From assembly GCA_016946835.1 (NCBI GenBank), contig JACVTC010000007.1, forward strand, positions 965,001 through 985,000: DNA of 20,000 bases. The letters run 5' to 3'. The position numbers were made by a program, and so were the translations under genes. The stretch comes from Neocallimastix lanati (nom. inval.) (taxonomy: Eukaryota; Neocallimastigomycota; Neocallimastigomycetes; Neocallimastigales; Neocallimastigaceae). Within the stretch, counting starts at the first letter, position 1, and each line of letters starts with the position of its first letter. This document shows positions 1 to 10,352 of this stretch, piece by piece. The notes below the pieces were generated by a model. That model was not told the origin of the DNA. It ran no database searches and saw only the letters and a program-made list of their open reading frames with translations.

Positions 1-263
1 AAAAAAATAAAAAAAAAAATCTGTTAATCCTAATTTTTATGCATTCATGCATTCATTAAAAAAAAAAATTTAGACAGAAATGTTTATTTACATTTATGGT
101 TATATTTAATGTTTTTTTTTATCATTTATTATTTTTAAAACATTCAATTTAAATATTATAATGCATCCATAACTATATATATAGTTAAATATTACACATA
201 ACTATATATATTTAAATATTATATGTATGCATGCATTATATTATAACTAATTTTATTTGAGTG

Positions 264-268
<5 letters not shown>

Positions 269-307
<39 letters not shown>
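269..307. repeat. poly(A) tract, 39 bases
   Basis: An uninterrupted run of A on the + strand. It directly precedes the transposase-like fragment that starts at 325. Long homopolymers are common in this window, so the adjacency may be chance. Confidence 0.9.
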
Positions 308-309
<2 letters not shown>

Positions 310-324
310 AAATTTAAATTATAA

Positions 325-456
325 GTTTTAGTTTTAGTTCAATCATTGAATGAGCACTTAAAACCACGAATGATGAAATTAATGAAGGCATGGATTAAAC
401 CGCATTTACACTATTTAAACTCAATTGAATTAACTTTTTATATCATAAAAAATTAA
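325..456 (+). pseudogene. Decayed C-terminal fragment resembling a Tc1/mariner (IS630-type) transposase
   Basis: One frame is open for 43 codons between TAA at 322-324 and TAA at 454-456. Its last part reads L-N-S-I-E-L (415-432), then T-F and I-I-K-N just before the stop. The DDE_3 transposase family has a characteristic segment P-P-Y-S-P-x-L-N-P-I-E-L/N-x-W/F followed by IIK, where E is the third catalytic acid; here that E is at 427-429. The Pro expected before I-E is Ser (TCA for CCA), and the PPYSP block is mostly lost, leaving P-H-L-H-Y. Upstream, V-L-V and N-E-H (H at 355-357) fall where the second catalytic D-N-x-x-x-H block is expected, but the D-N is absent. No N-terminal half or terminal inverted repeats were seen. 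The stretch is richer in G and C than its surroundings. It is a relic at best, and a chance match in AT-rich DNA remains possible. Confidence 0.35.
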
Positions 457-930
457 ATATAAAAAATTAAATAATAATAATTATAATTATAAATTATAAT
501 CATTTAAATAATATATTTATATAAATAAAATAAATGATTACTATTATAAATTCAATATCATCACACTATATTATATATTATATATATTTTATTATGTTTT
601 ATATATTTAATATTTCAATATTTATTTCTGATCATTATTGATAAAATAATTATTATTTTAAATATATAATAAATATATATATATATAGTACAAACATATA
701 AAAATACAAACATATAAAAATACAAGCATACAAATAAACAATCCTGTAGCAATAAATATCAATAAATTAATAGTATTAAATATTGTTTAAATCAGTCTAT
801 TTTAATAGAAATAAATAAATAAAAATAAAATAAAATAAAATAAAATGAATATTTTTGTAAATAAATAACTTTGATCGGTTGAGATAATGTATGGACTTTT
901 ATTAATAATAATTTATTATTATTGTTATTT
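457..930. other. AT-rich intergenic DNA, no gene seen
   Basis: Mostly A/T with short (AT)n and (AAAAT)n runs, for example near 666-686 and 826-845. A direct repeat of acaaacatataaaaat-type sequence lies at about 690-725. The only less biased stretch is about 865-900. I found no frame with recognisable protein content. Confidence 0.7.
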
Positions 931-1054
931 TATTATTTATTAATCAATACTCATTTTTTTATTATTTAATTATTTATTAATCAATACTCATTTTTTTATT
1001 ATTTAATTATTTATTAATCAATACTCATTTTTTTATTATTTAATTATTTAATTA
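931..1054. repeat. Minisatellite, 37-bp unit, about three copies
   Basis: The marker string tcaatactca begins at 944, 981 and 1018, which gives an exact period of 37 bases. Each copy continues with a T7 run and then ttattatttaattatttattaa-like sequence. The first copy is preceded by a partial unit from about 931, and the last one degenerates after about 1050. Confidence 0.9.
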
Positions 1055-2916
1055 TTTATTTTATGTATATTAAATGATATTTATTTTTCATTATTTAATA
1101 AATTATAACATCTGTAAAAAATTTTGATTGTTCATTTGATGTAATCACATTAAAAATTGCACAATAATTCAAAAATATACATCATAATATAATATATAAT
1201 ATAATATATAATATATAATATATAATATATAAATATAATATAATATATAATATATAAATATAATATTTATTTTTACATTTTTTACAGTTTATAACATTTT
1301 TTTTTTTGCATTTTTATTTATATTAAATTTTTTCCAATCAAATAAATTATTAATAAATAAATAAATAAATATAATTTATTTTAATAATATATAATCATTT
1401 GTATCATTAAAAAATAATAATAATAATAAAGTTTCAAAAATTAAAAAAAAAAAAAAAAACACACACACAAAAAAAAAAAAGTTAATCATAAAAAAAAAAA
1501 TACATATATAAAAACAAAAAATAAAAATTTGTTACAAATAAATAAATATCTAAATAAATAAAATCTTATAAAGGGTACATACAAAAAAAAAAAATAAAAA
1601 ATAAAATAAAATAAAAATTTATATATTAATTTATTTATATATTTATATATATATATATTTATTTATTTTTCTTTTTTTTTTTTTCTTTTTTTTTTTCAAC
1701 TTTTCAACTTTTCACTTTTTTTTTTTCCCCCCCTTTTAATTAGACTAAATTTGTTGAATTTGAAATTTAATGAATGTTCATAATATATTCATTTTATCTT
1801 ATTAATATATTATCTTTTATGTGATTGGTAATTGAAGTTACGGGGAAATTTTTTATTTATTTATTTATTTTGTTTCTTCATTTAAAGAAAGAAATAAAAA
1901 AAATAAAAAATAGAAAAAAATAAAAAAGAAAAATAAGAGAATAAAGAATTTTCATTCAGCTAACAGAACACATAAACTTTATTAAATATAATAATTTATA
2001 TTGATTATATGTAAAGTATATTTCATAATAAATTGATCATAATAAGAATTAATACTTATTAATCACTATATATATAACTATATATAAATACATTAAAAAA
2101 AAAAAAAAAAACATTTTGTTCATTTAATTTCTTATTTGTCTCTGAAAAAGAAAAAAAAGAAAAAAAAAAAAAAGAAAATGCATATAAATATAATTAATAT
2201 ATAAATTATATAAATTATAAATTATATAAATATACAAATATATAAAATATATTAATATTATTTATATTAAATAGTTAAATATATAAATAGTTAAATATAT
2301 AAAAATTATTAATATTAAATATATAAACATATAAATACTTAAGTATATAAAATATATAAATATAAATATATTATATCAATATAATTTCTTTTTTTATAGT
2401 TTGAATCCAATGAAAATGTTATATATTTCATTATATAATAATTTATAAATCATTTCACTCATCTCCTTTTTCATGGTTCAAAAAAAAAAAAACTTTTTTT
2501 TCTTTATATTTTTATTTTATTTTTATTATTTATTAGTATCAAAAATTAAATAAAAAAAAAAAAAAAAGCCCATCAACAACAACAACAATAATAATAATAT
2601 TAATATATTATGAAAATAAAAATTATTATAAATTATTATTTTTATTGATATTTATAATAATTTATAATAATTTAATTTATATTGAATACTATTTTTTTTT
2701 TCTTCTTCTTCTTCTTCTTCTCTCTCTTTTCTTTTCTCTTCTCTTTTCCTTTTATATTTATTTATTTATTTATATCATTATTTATTTAACCATTTATCCA
2801 TTTATTTATTTCAAGAAAGAAATAAGAAAGAAGAAAAAAATTTTTTTAAATGAAAAAAAGAAATTCATTTTTCGAAAATTCAAGATTTCACATCCTTAAT
2901 CTTAATAAATAATAAT
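1055..2916. other. AT-rich intergenic DNA with simple repeats, no gene seen
   Basis: Contents include alternating ataatata repeats at about 1186-1262, a pyrimidine-rich block at 1671-1736 containing a short cttttcaa direct repeat and a C7 run, (CAA)n and (AAT)n near 2575-2600, and a (TTC)n/(CT)n block at 2700-2750. An open frame at 2645-2899 encodes mostly Phe, Leu, Ile and Tyr through this block. It looks like translated low-complexity DNA and not a gene. The stretch 1740-1850 is slightly less biased but has no recognisable product. Confidence 0.7.
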
Positions 2917-3204
2917 TTATTATTATTTATTTATTATTTATTATTTATTATTTATTATTTATTATTTATTATTTATTATTTATTATTTATTATTTATTAT
3001 TTATTATTTATTATTTATTATTTATTATTTATTATTTATTATATATTATATATTATATATTATTTATTATTTATTATTTATTATTTATTATTTATCATTT
3101 ATTATTTATTATTTATTATTTATTATTTATTATTTATTATTTATTATTTATCATTTATTATTTATCATTTATTATTTATTATTTATCATTTATTATTTAT
3201 TATT
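2917..3204 (+). repeat. Heptanucleotide satellite, (TATTATT)n
   Basis: The sequence is a 7-bp tandem repeat (rotations tttatta or ttattta) running for roughly 290 bases. It is interrupted by a tatatta cluster around 3040-3063 and by variant units with a C (ttatcat) near 3093, 3150, 3165 and 3186. It is the reverse complement of the repeat found at 5811-6740. No coding role is indicated. Confidence 0.92.
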
Positions 3205-3510
3205 TTAATTTTATTTTTAATATTATTAGTATTTATTATTATTTATCATTTATTATTTTAATTTTTTTAATATTATTTTAATTATTTTTAAATTAAAAAA
3301 TAAAGTACAAAGTATATTTAAAAAATAATAGAAATATATTAAATAGATTAGATAAATTGTAATATATATGAAAATATAAATATTAACAAAGAAAAATATT
3401 AATAAAAAAAAAATAAAATAATAATAATAATAATAAAAAAAAAGAAAAGAAATGAATATAAATAAATGCTTTTTTTAACTATTTTATTATGTTTATTTTA
3501 TTTTATTTAA

Positions 3511-3542
3511 ATCAAAATATTGATTTAAATCAATATTTTGAT
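3511..3542. repeat. Perfect 32-bp palindrome
   Basis: Every base pairs with its mirror across the centre at 3526/3527, starting atcaaaat and ending attttgat. It includes two G:C pairs per arm, so it is not a trivial A/T run. It could extrude as a cruciform or bind a symmetric protein, but nothing in the sequence shows a role. Confidence 0.9.
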
Positions 3543-3873
3543 ATTTTTTAATAATAATAATAATAATTTATCATAAAGAATTTCTTTCCTGCTTTTAGTG
3601 TTAGTATACTACAGAACTTCTTTTGATAATTAATATATATATAAATAAAAAAATTTTACAAAAAAAAAAAAAATAAAAAACATATATATAAATATATAAA
3701 TACAAAAATTCATATTTAATTAAATATAAAAAAAAAAAAATAATAATAATATAAATAAAATAAAAAAAATAATATATAAATAATTATAAAAATATTTATT
3801 TTAATTATTATTCAATTATTTATTTTTTATTATTTTTTGTTATAATTGAAATTAAAAATTAAAATTTTATTTT

Positions 3874-3963
3874 ATTAACTAATTTTATTAATTATTTTTA
3901 TTTTGTTTTTATTTTATTTTTATTTCAAAATAAAAATAAAAATAATTAATAAAATTAGTTAAT
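3874..3963. repeat. Inverted repeat, 31-bp perfect arms around a 28-base spacer
   Basis: The left arm 3874-3904 (attaactaattttatt at its start) is the exact reverse complement of 3933-3963. The spacer 3905-3932 is T-rich, then A-rich, and can pair partly with itself. The unit would fold into a long hairpin in DNA or RNA. It could be a small MITE-like element or one made by inverted duplication, but no target-site duplication is evident. Confidence 0.88.
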
Positions 3964-4300
3964 TTGTATTGACCTTCTCTTTTATTTTTAATCCTATCGA
4001 AATTAGTTATATTAATTTTTAAAAAAGAAATTCTGTTAAAATAATAAATAATATTTCTTTTTTCAAACTTTGAAATATTAACAAAGCTTTCCTATTTTAA
4101 TAAGGTGAAGAACGAATTACTAATAATTTATCTATTAATATATCTATTAATTTATTATTTGATTTAAATCACTATTATTTTATTATTCAATTATTCAATT
4201 ATTCAATTATTTATTATTAGTATTATTTGTTATTTATTATTTGTTATTTATAATTTACTATGTATAATTATTATTTATTATTATCTATTATCTATTATTA

Positions 4301-4384
4301 TTTATTATCTAATATTATCTAATAATATCTATTATATATTATTTATTATCTAATATTATCTAATAATATCTATTATATATTATT
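4301..4384. repeat. Tandem duplication with 41-bp period
   Basis: The block starting tttattatctaatattatc at 4301 recurs at 4342, giving a 41-base period with near-identical copies. It sits within a wider tract (about 4145-4495) of related tatta/tatcta repeats. Confidence 0.8.
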
Positions 4385-4497
4385 TAGTATCTATTATTAT
4401 CTATTATTATTTAATATTATTTATTATTATCTATTATTATTTATTATTATTTAATATTATCTAATATTATATATTATTTAGTGTCTATTATCTTAGT

Positions 4498-4521
4498 ATG
4501 ATGATGATGATGATGATGATG
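4498..4521. repeat. Trinucleotide repeat (ATG)8
   Basis: Eight consecutive ATG units followed by ac. It is one of the few G-containing microsatellites in the window. No long frame runs through it. Confidence 0.95.
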
Positions 4522-5810
4522 ACACTTTTAATTTATTATTCTTATTGGTACTCCTATTTTATTATTATTGAGAAATATAATTAGATCAAATAAATAATTA
4601 GTAAATTAATTGTTAAATTTTTTCTTAAATTTTCATAAACTCTAATGATCATATTATGGCTAATATTTTATTTTATTTTTTTTTTTTTCATTTCTTTTTT
4701 GATATAAAAATATTTTTTTTTTTTACGTTACAAAAAAAAAAAAAAAAAAAAGTCTTATGATCTACTCTTATTGGTTTATTTAATTTTTTTTCTTCTTCTT
4801 CTTCTTATTGATTTACATTATTAATAGGAAAGTATTAAAAAATAAAAATAAAAATAAAAATAAAAATAAAATATAATAAAATAAAATAAAATAAAAATAA
4901 ATTATATATAGAATATATATAAATTATAAATTATTTTCTATTTTTTTTAATATATTTATATTCATATAGTATTATATATTATAATATGAATATTCTATGG
5001 TTTATTTTATTTTTTATATACAATTAAAATTTTATTTTATTTTATTTTTTTTTATTTCAATAAAATCATGATTTTAGAATATAATATAATTTTTTATTAT
5101 TCTCTCATTCAACTTTTTATCAATGAATGAATTGGATAAAAAAAAATTTAGAATATTAATACAACAGTCAAAGAAGATTGAAACAACTTTTTTACTCATT
5201 TTTAACTAATAATAAATATAATATAATAAAAAAAAATAATAATCTAAACAATTTATTAATTTGATTATTATAACAAAAATAAAATAAAATAAAATAAAAT
5301 AAAATAAAATAAAAAAGATATAAAAATATAATATAGCTAAAGATATCAATTCATATTTGAAATTTTTAAATTTGAAATTATTTCTATTGACCACAATCTC
5401 AAATAGCTGTTTAAGAAATAAAAATAGGAAGAATCTACTCTCCCCCTTTATTTTTTATTTATTTTTATTTTAATTTTTTTTTATCACAATTTTAATATTT
5501 TAATAATTTATTTCATTTTTCATTTCTCATTTTTTTTTCTTTTTTTTTTGAAGATGATTGATTAAATTTTAAAAAAAAAAATGAAAATAAATTTAATTTT
5601 TTTTTTTTTTTTTTATTTTTTTAATATTTCATATATAATATTCATATTTTATATATTATTTTTATAATTAAATTAATAACAAGTATATATTATATTATAT
5701 TATATTAATTATTATTAATAGAATAAAAAATGATCAGAATCATTGATTTAACACTTTAAATTTTTTTTTTTATTTTTACTTTTTTTACATTTTTGTTTGT
5801 TTGTTTTTTA

Positions 5811-6740
5811 ATAAATAATAAATAATAAATAATAAATAATAAATAATAAATAAAAGAGTATTTATTAATAAATAATAAATAATAAATAATAAATAATAAA
5901 TAATAAATAATAAATAATAAATAAATAATAAATAATAAATAATAAATAATAAATAATAAATAATAAATAATAAATGAATGATAAATAATATAAAAGTTAA
6001 TAATAATAATAAATAATAAATAATAAATAATAAATAATAAATAATAAATTAAATAATAAATAATAAATAATAAATAATAAATAATAAATAATAAATAATA
6101 AATAATAAATAATAAATAATAAATAATAAATAATAAATAAAAAAAATAATAAATAATAAATAATAAATAATAAATAATAAATAATAAATAATAAATGAAT
6201 GATAAATAATATAAAAATTAATAATAAATAATAAATAATAAATAATAAATAAAAGAGTATTTATTAATAAATAATAAATAATAAATAATAAATAATAAAT
6301 AATAAATAATAAATAATAAATAATAAATAATAAATAATAAATAATAAATAATAAATAATAAATAATAAATAATAAATAATAATAAATAATAAATAATCAA
6401 TAATAAATAAATAAATAATAAATAATACATAATAATAAATAATAAATAATAAATAATAAATAATAAATAATAAATAATAAATAATAAATAATAAATAATA
6501 AATAATAAATAATAAATAATAAATAATAAATAATAAATAATAAATAATAAATAATAAATAATAAATAATAAATAATAAATAATAAATAATAAATAATAAA
6601 TAATAAATAATAAATAATAAATAATAAATAATAAATAATAAATGAATGATAAATAATATAAAAATTAATAATAAATAATAAATAATAAATAATAAATAAA
6701 AGAGTATTTATTAATAAATAATAAATAATAATTGAATAAT
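5811..6740 (+). repeat. Heptanucleotide satellite (AATAATA)n with higher-order structure
   Basis: About 930 bases of a 7-bp tandem repeat, the reverse complement of the array at 2917-3204. Variant blocks mark a higher-order repeat. The string atgaatgataaataatat starts at 5974, 6195 and 6642, and aaaagagtatttattaat starts at 5852, 6251 and 6698. The last two pairs keep the same 56-base internal distance and are 447 bases apart, so a segment of about 447 bp was duplicated in tandem. The minus strand of the heptamer has no stop codon in any frame (it reads I-I-Y-Y-L-L-F), which explains a 70-codon frame at 6218-6430 that is not a gene. Confidence 0.93.
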
Positions 6741-8845
6741 TGAATAATAAATAATTAAATTGTTATTTTTATATATAAAATATAATAAACTTTATTTAAA
6801 AGTCAAAAAAAAAAAAAAAAAACTTTAAAAATTTATTTTTTAATTTTTAATCTATATAATTTAATTTTTTTCTGTTTTGCCTTTTAAATTTTTAAATTTT
6901 TAAATTTTTTTTTTTTTTGATAAAGGCGTTATCATAAAAAGTTTATAAAATAAATAATATATATATATTTATATATAGGACTATATAATAAAAATAAATT
7001 CTTTCTATTTAAATGTTAAAAAAAAAAAATCTGCTTTGTATTGCTTTTTCCGACCTATCCATAAATTACTTAATTTTATTCTTAAATGTTCTTTACTTTT
7101 TCTTTACTTTTTTCTTTTTTTTTTTTTTTATAAACTGTCCCTTAATTTTAATATTAAAAATGAATTCCTTAAAGGAATTTCTGTACTTTTTTTTTTTTTT
7201 TAAAAAAAAAAAAGGAAATAAAATAAAATAAAATAAAATAAAAGATGATAATAATAAATAAATAATAATGAATAATGTCTATACATTATAATAAATGATA
7301 AATAAATAAATAAATAATAAATAAATAATAAATAATAAATAAATAAATAAATAAATGAAAAAGATTAATTTATTTTATTATTTCCTTATAAACTTTTTAA
7401 TATCATTTAAAATCCTAATATTATTTTAAGACGAGTATAGTTAATAATTTATTCAATATCTAAAAATGTTTATTATCATGAATATAAAAGTTTTTTTTTT
7501 ATTTTTTTTCAAATATATTAACAGTTTTCTTTATTTTTATTATTTTTATTTGAAATAAAGATCTATTGATAATGTTTGTAGAAAAAAAATAATAAAATAA
7601 AATATTTATTCATCCTATTTCATATATAACTATCTCTACATCTCTATACATTCATTTATCTATTTATTTATTTATTTTAATATTTTTTATAAATTGACTA
7701 AAATAAAATAAAATAAAATAAAATAAAATGTTGTAGATATGATTGAATTTGAATATAATAAAAATAGAATTAATGTATACATGTAAAAGTATTTTAATGC
7801 ATAAAAAAAAAATTTATTTTTTTATCAAAATTAAAAATCAATTTCAAAATAGTAAACAACAATTTATAAATTATATTAATTAGGTTATATATCCATAGAT
7901 ATTTTGCATGAGAAAAGCAATATAAATAAATAAATAAATAATAAATAAATAAATAAATAAAAGGGAAGAAAAAAAAATAATATTTTCTTTTATAGAAATA
8001 AAATTTTTATTTTAATTTTTTTTTTTTTTAAAAGAGTTTTTTTAAAAAAAAGGAAATTTTGTATCATTAATTATCATTTCTTTTAATTATTATTTGCCTT
8101 TTATTATCATTTCTTTTAATTATTAATTATTAAAAAAAAAAAGTCTACTTTAAAAAAAAAGAAGAAAAAGAAAAAGAAGACGTCATATAATGGAAAGAAA
8201 TAAAAAAGTAAAGAAAAGTAAAAAAAAAAAAAAAAAAAAGTAAAGAAAAGAAAGAAAAAAAGGGTTAAATTATATGTATATATATGTAAATATATGTAAA
8301 TAGGATTTGTATTTAAAAAAAAGGTTAAAAATAAATTAAAAATGCTTCTTCAAATATTTCTATTTAAATAATATACAGGATTCTAATAAATAGAATAGAT
8401 TATTAATATATTGGAAAATATATTTTTGTTTCAATTCAATAAAAATTATTTATATTAGAATTATTAATAAATAAAATTTTAATCTATTGAATAATAGAAA
8501 TCAAAGTTAATGTTATGTAGTATTCGTCATATATTGTAATATATTGTCAATAATATATTCTATTTAAACTTATTTAAATTGAAAATATACTTTTTAAAGA
8601 AATTTTTTTTTTTTTTATTCGGAAAGAACGAAAATCTTTTTGAGAAAAATAAAATAAAAAAAAAAAAAAAAAAAAAAGAAGGAAAATCTTTTACATATTA
8701 GAAAAGAATTTAAAAAAAAAAAGAGGAATATGGAAAAATAGATTATACAAATTATACAAATTATATAAATTATATAAATTAAATTATATTAAATTTTATA
8801 TCATTTGAATCATTTTCATAATAAATAAATAAATAAATAATATAT
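6741..8845. other. AT-rich intergenic DNA, no gene seen
   Basis: Contents include ataa tetranucleotide runs at about 7255-7345 and 7921-7961, (AAAAT)n at about 7700-7728, a purine-rich (A/G) block at 8150-8265 and a 17-bp palindrome (arms aattcctt, one-base centre) at 7163-7179. A 72-codon plus-strand frame at 7013-7231 is rich in Phe and ends in poly-Lys from homopolymers, so I do not accept it. Less biased stretches at 6925-6945, 7420-7445 and 7860-7920 hold no recognisable gene. Confidence 0.7.
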
Positions 8846-8940
8846 AATACATATAATACATATAATACATATAATACATAATACATATACATAATATATA
8901 ATACATATACATAATATATAATACATATACATAATAATCT
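8846..8940. repeat. Compound tandem repeat, 9-bp then 20-bp units
   Basis: From about 8846 to 8880 the unit acatataat repeats with a period of 9. From 8881 to about 8935 the unit atacatatacataatatata repeats with a period of 20, nearly three times. The longer unit probably grew from the shorter one. Confidence 0.85.
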
Positions 8941-9037
8941 GTTCATTATTAAAGCGCGTTACATTACAGTATAATGACAGGAACAATAGTAAATAATTAA
9001 AAATAGACAACTGACAGTTGACAACAGAAAATAACAA
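8941..9037. other. Small GC-richer island of unknown nature
   Basis: This roughly 100-base stretch has a mixed base composition unlike its neighbours, including gcgcg at about 8955 and a 13-bp palindrome (caactg, a, cagttg) at 9008-9020. A 73-codon minus-strand frame at 8816-9037 starts in it but runs into the tandem repeat, and its product is not recognisable. I found no tRNA-like fold. It may be a remnant of a gene or element. Confidence 0.4.
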
Positions 9038-9040
9038 ATA

Positions 9041-9707
9041 AATACTAATTAATTAAATAATTAAATAATAAATAATAAATAATATATAATATATAATATA
9101 TTATATATAAAATATAAATGATAAACAAACAAATAATAAATAATAAATCAATGATAAATCAATAATACATAATATATAATATATAATATATAATTAAATA
9201 ATAAATAGTGATATGTTTATAATAATAGATAGATAGCAACAATAATTAATAATTAATAAATAATAATTAATAAATAATAATAATAAATAATAATTAATAA
9301 ATAATAATTAATAATAATAAAAGTTTTTTCCTCTATCAATATCATCAATAATTCCAATATAATCAATAATAGATAGATAGGATATTGAATAAATTTTAAA
9401 TAATAGATAGCATACATCAAAAAAAAAAAAAAAAAGGATAAAATCTCATGCATACATGCATAAATGCTTTCATACATTAATAAAAAAAATATATATAATA
9501 ATCTGTATAATCTGTGTAATCTATATAATCTATTATCTATAGGTTTGGTTTTTTAACACTAATTTTTATTAACAGAATTTTACATTTTAAGAGATGAACA
9601 AAATTAGAAAAGGAATCTAATCCATATCAATGTACTTTAATATATAAACAAATTTAAAATAAATAAAATCAAATCATTTTATAATTTATTTATAATAAAC
9701 TTTAATT

Positions 9708-9746
<39 letters not shown>

Positions 9747-10352
9747 GAATGATTAGTTGATTTAATTCAAAGATTTTTATTATAAATAGACTTTCATATT
9801 TCCCTTTTTTTTAAAAATTTTTTTTTTTCTTTTTTTTTTTTTTTCTATATAAATAATTTTTTTTAATATAATTATATTATTTTTATTTTTATTATTATTA
9901 TTTTTTTTTTTAAAAAAAAAAAAATAAAATAAATTTAATATTATTTAAATTTAAATTTGCATGTAATTTAAAAGAAAATTAAAATTTAATTTAAATAATA
10001 TAAAGTATTGTTTATTAAAACATAATTTATATCTTAAAATAAAATAAAATTTAGAGTTAATTACTATCATAGAAAAAAGAAAAAAAAAAAAAAAATTAAT
10101 ATTTAATATATAATTTTTTTTATTATAGAGTATTTTATAGTATAAAAAGGATACAAATTAATACAGATAAAATAAAAAAAAAAAAATTTCTTCTTCTTTT
10201 TTTTTTATTTTAAAAAACAATATTTTATTTTAATTTTTATTTTTATTTATTATTATATAATTATAATTATTATTAGAACTATAAATATTAAAAGAAAACA
10301 AACAAAAAACAAAATTAAAGAAAAAATAGGAATATAAAAAAAAAAAAAAAAA
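9041..10352. other. AT-rich upstream region of the deacetylase gene
   Basis: Simple AT repeats fill 9050-9330. A minus-strand 74-codon frame at 9253-9477 is low-complexity translation. A less biased stretch lies at 9540-9650 without a recognisable product. A T30 run lies at 9711-9740 and a T-A junction palindrome at about 9900-9924. The last 200 bases are A-rich with a CT-rich block (10187-10205) and serve as the probable promoter and leader of the gene at 10353. Confidence 0.6.
10141..10150 (+). promoter_or_regulatory. Possible TATA box of the deacetylase gene
   Basis: The string tataaaaagg matches a eukaryotic TATA element and lies about 200 bases before the start codon. The following G pair makes it stand out from ordinary A/T runs, but in DNA of this composition TATA-like strings are frequent, so this is a weak call. 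A transcription start 30 or so bases downstream would give a leader of roughly 170 bases. Confidence 0.25.

Larger units (their letters stand above)
3205..5810. other. AT-rich intergenic DNA with palindromes and tandem repeats, no gene seen
   Basis: About 2.6 kb of nearly pure A/T; its distinct repeats are listed separately. Less biased patches are at 3570-3625, 3970-4110, 5100-5210 and 5383-5450. The patch at 5123-5209 holds a 28-codon ATG-to-TAA frame (starting M-N-E-L-D-K) that I cannot assign. A 62-codon minus-strand frame at 5206-5394 is hydrophobic low-complexity translation across (AAAAT)n DNA and is not supported as a gene. A (CTT)n block lies near 4790-4805 and (AAAAT)n blocks near 4840-4890 and 5275-5313. 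Confidence 0.7.

Noticed and set aside
2645-2899. 84-codon plus-strand frame
   Set aside because: Translation of (TTC)n, (TTTA)n and A-rich DNA, giving mostly Leu, Phe, Ile, Tyr and Lys. It shows no protein-like content.
2917-3204. CRISPR array or telomere
   Set aside because: The 7-bp tandem repeat has no spacers, and its A/T-only unit is unlike the G-rich fungal telomere repeat. It is a simple satellite.
5383-5440. Minus-strand frame with S-I-E-I-I, faintly like the third catalytic block of Tc1-type transposases
   Set aside because: The flanking L-N-P and P-P-Y-S-P residues are absent and Ile-rich strings are common here. The match is weaker than the one at 325-456.
6218-6430. 70-codon minus-strand frame with a seven-residue repeat
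   Set aside because: It is the heptamer satellite read in a strand without stop codons (21 bases equal seven residues), not a gene.
7876-7929. Short frame resembling the G-x-I-x-x-D-I-L-x-E-K segment of ubiquitin-conjugating enzymes
   Set aside because: Only about a dozen residues match, with stops just upstream and no other part of the domain nearby. Too little to call.
8816-9037. 73-codon minus-strand frame
   Set aside because: About 30 residues come from a mixed-composition island, but the rest is translated 9- and 20-bp tandem repeats ending in ATAA repeats. No domain or signal is recognisable.
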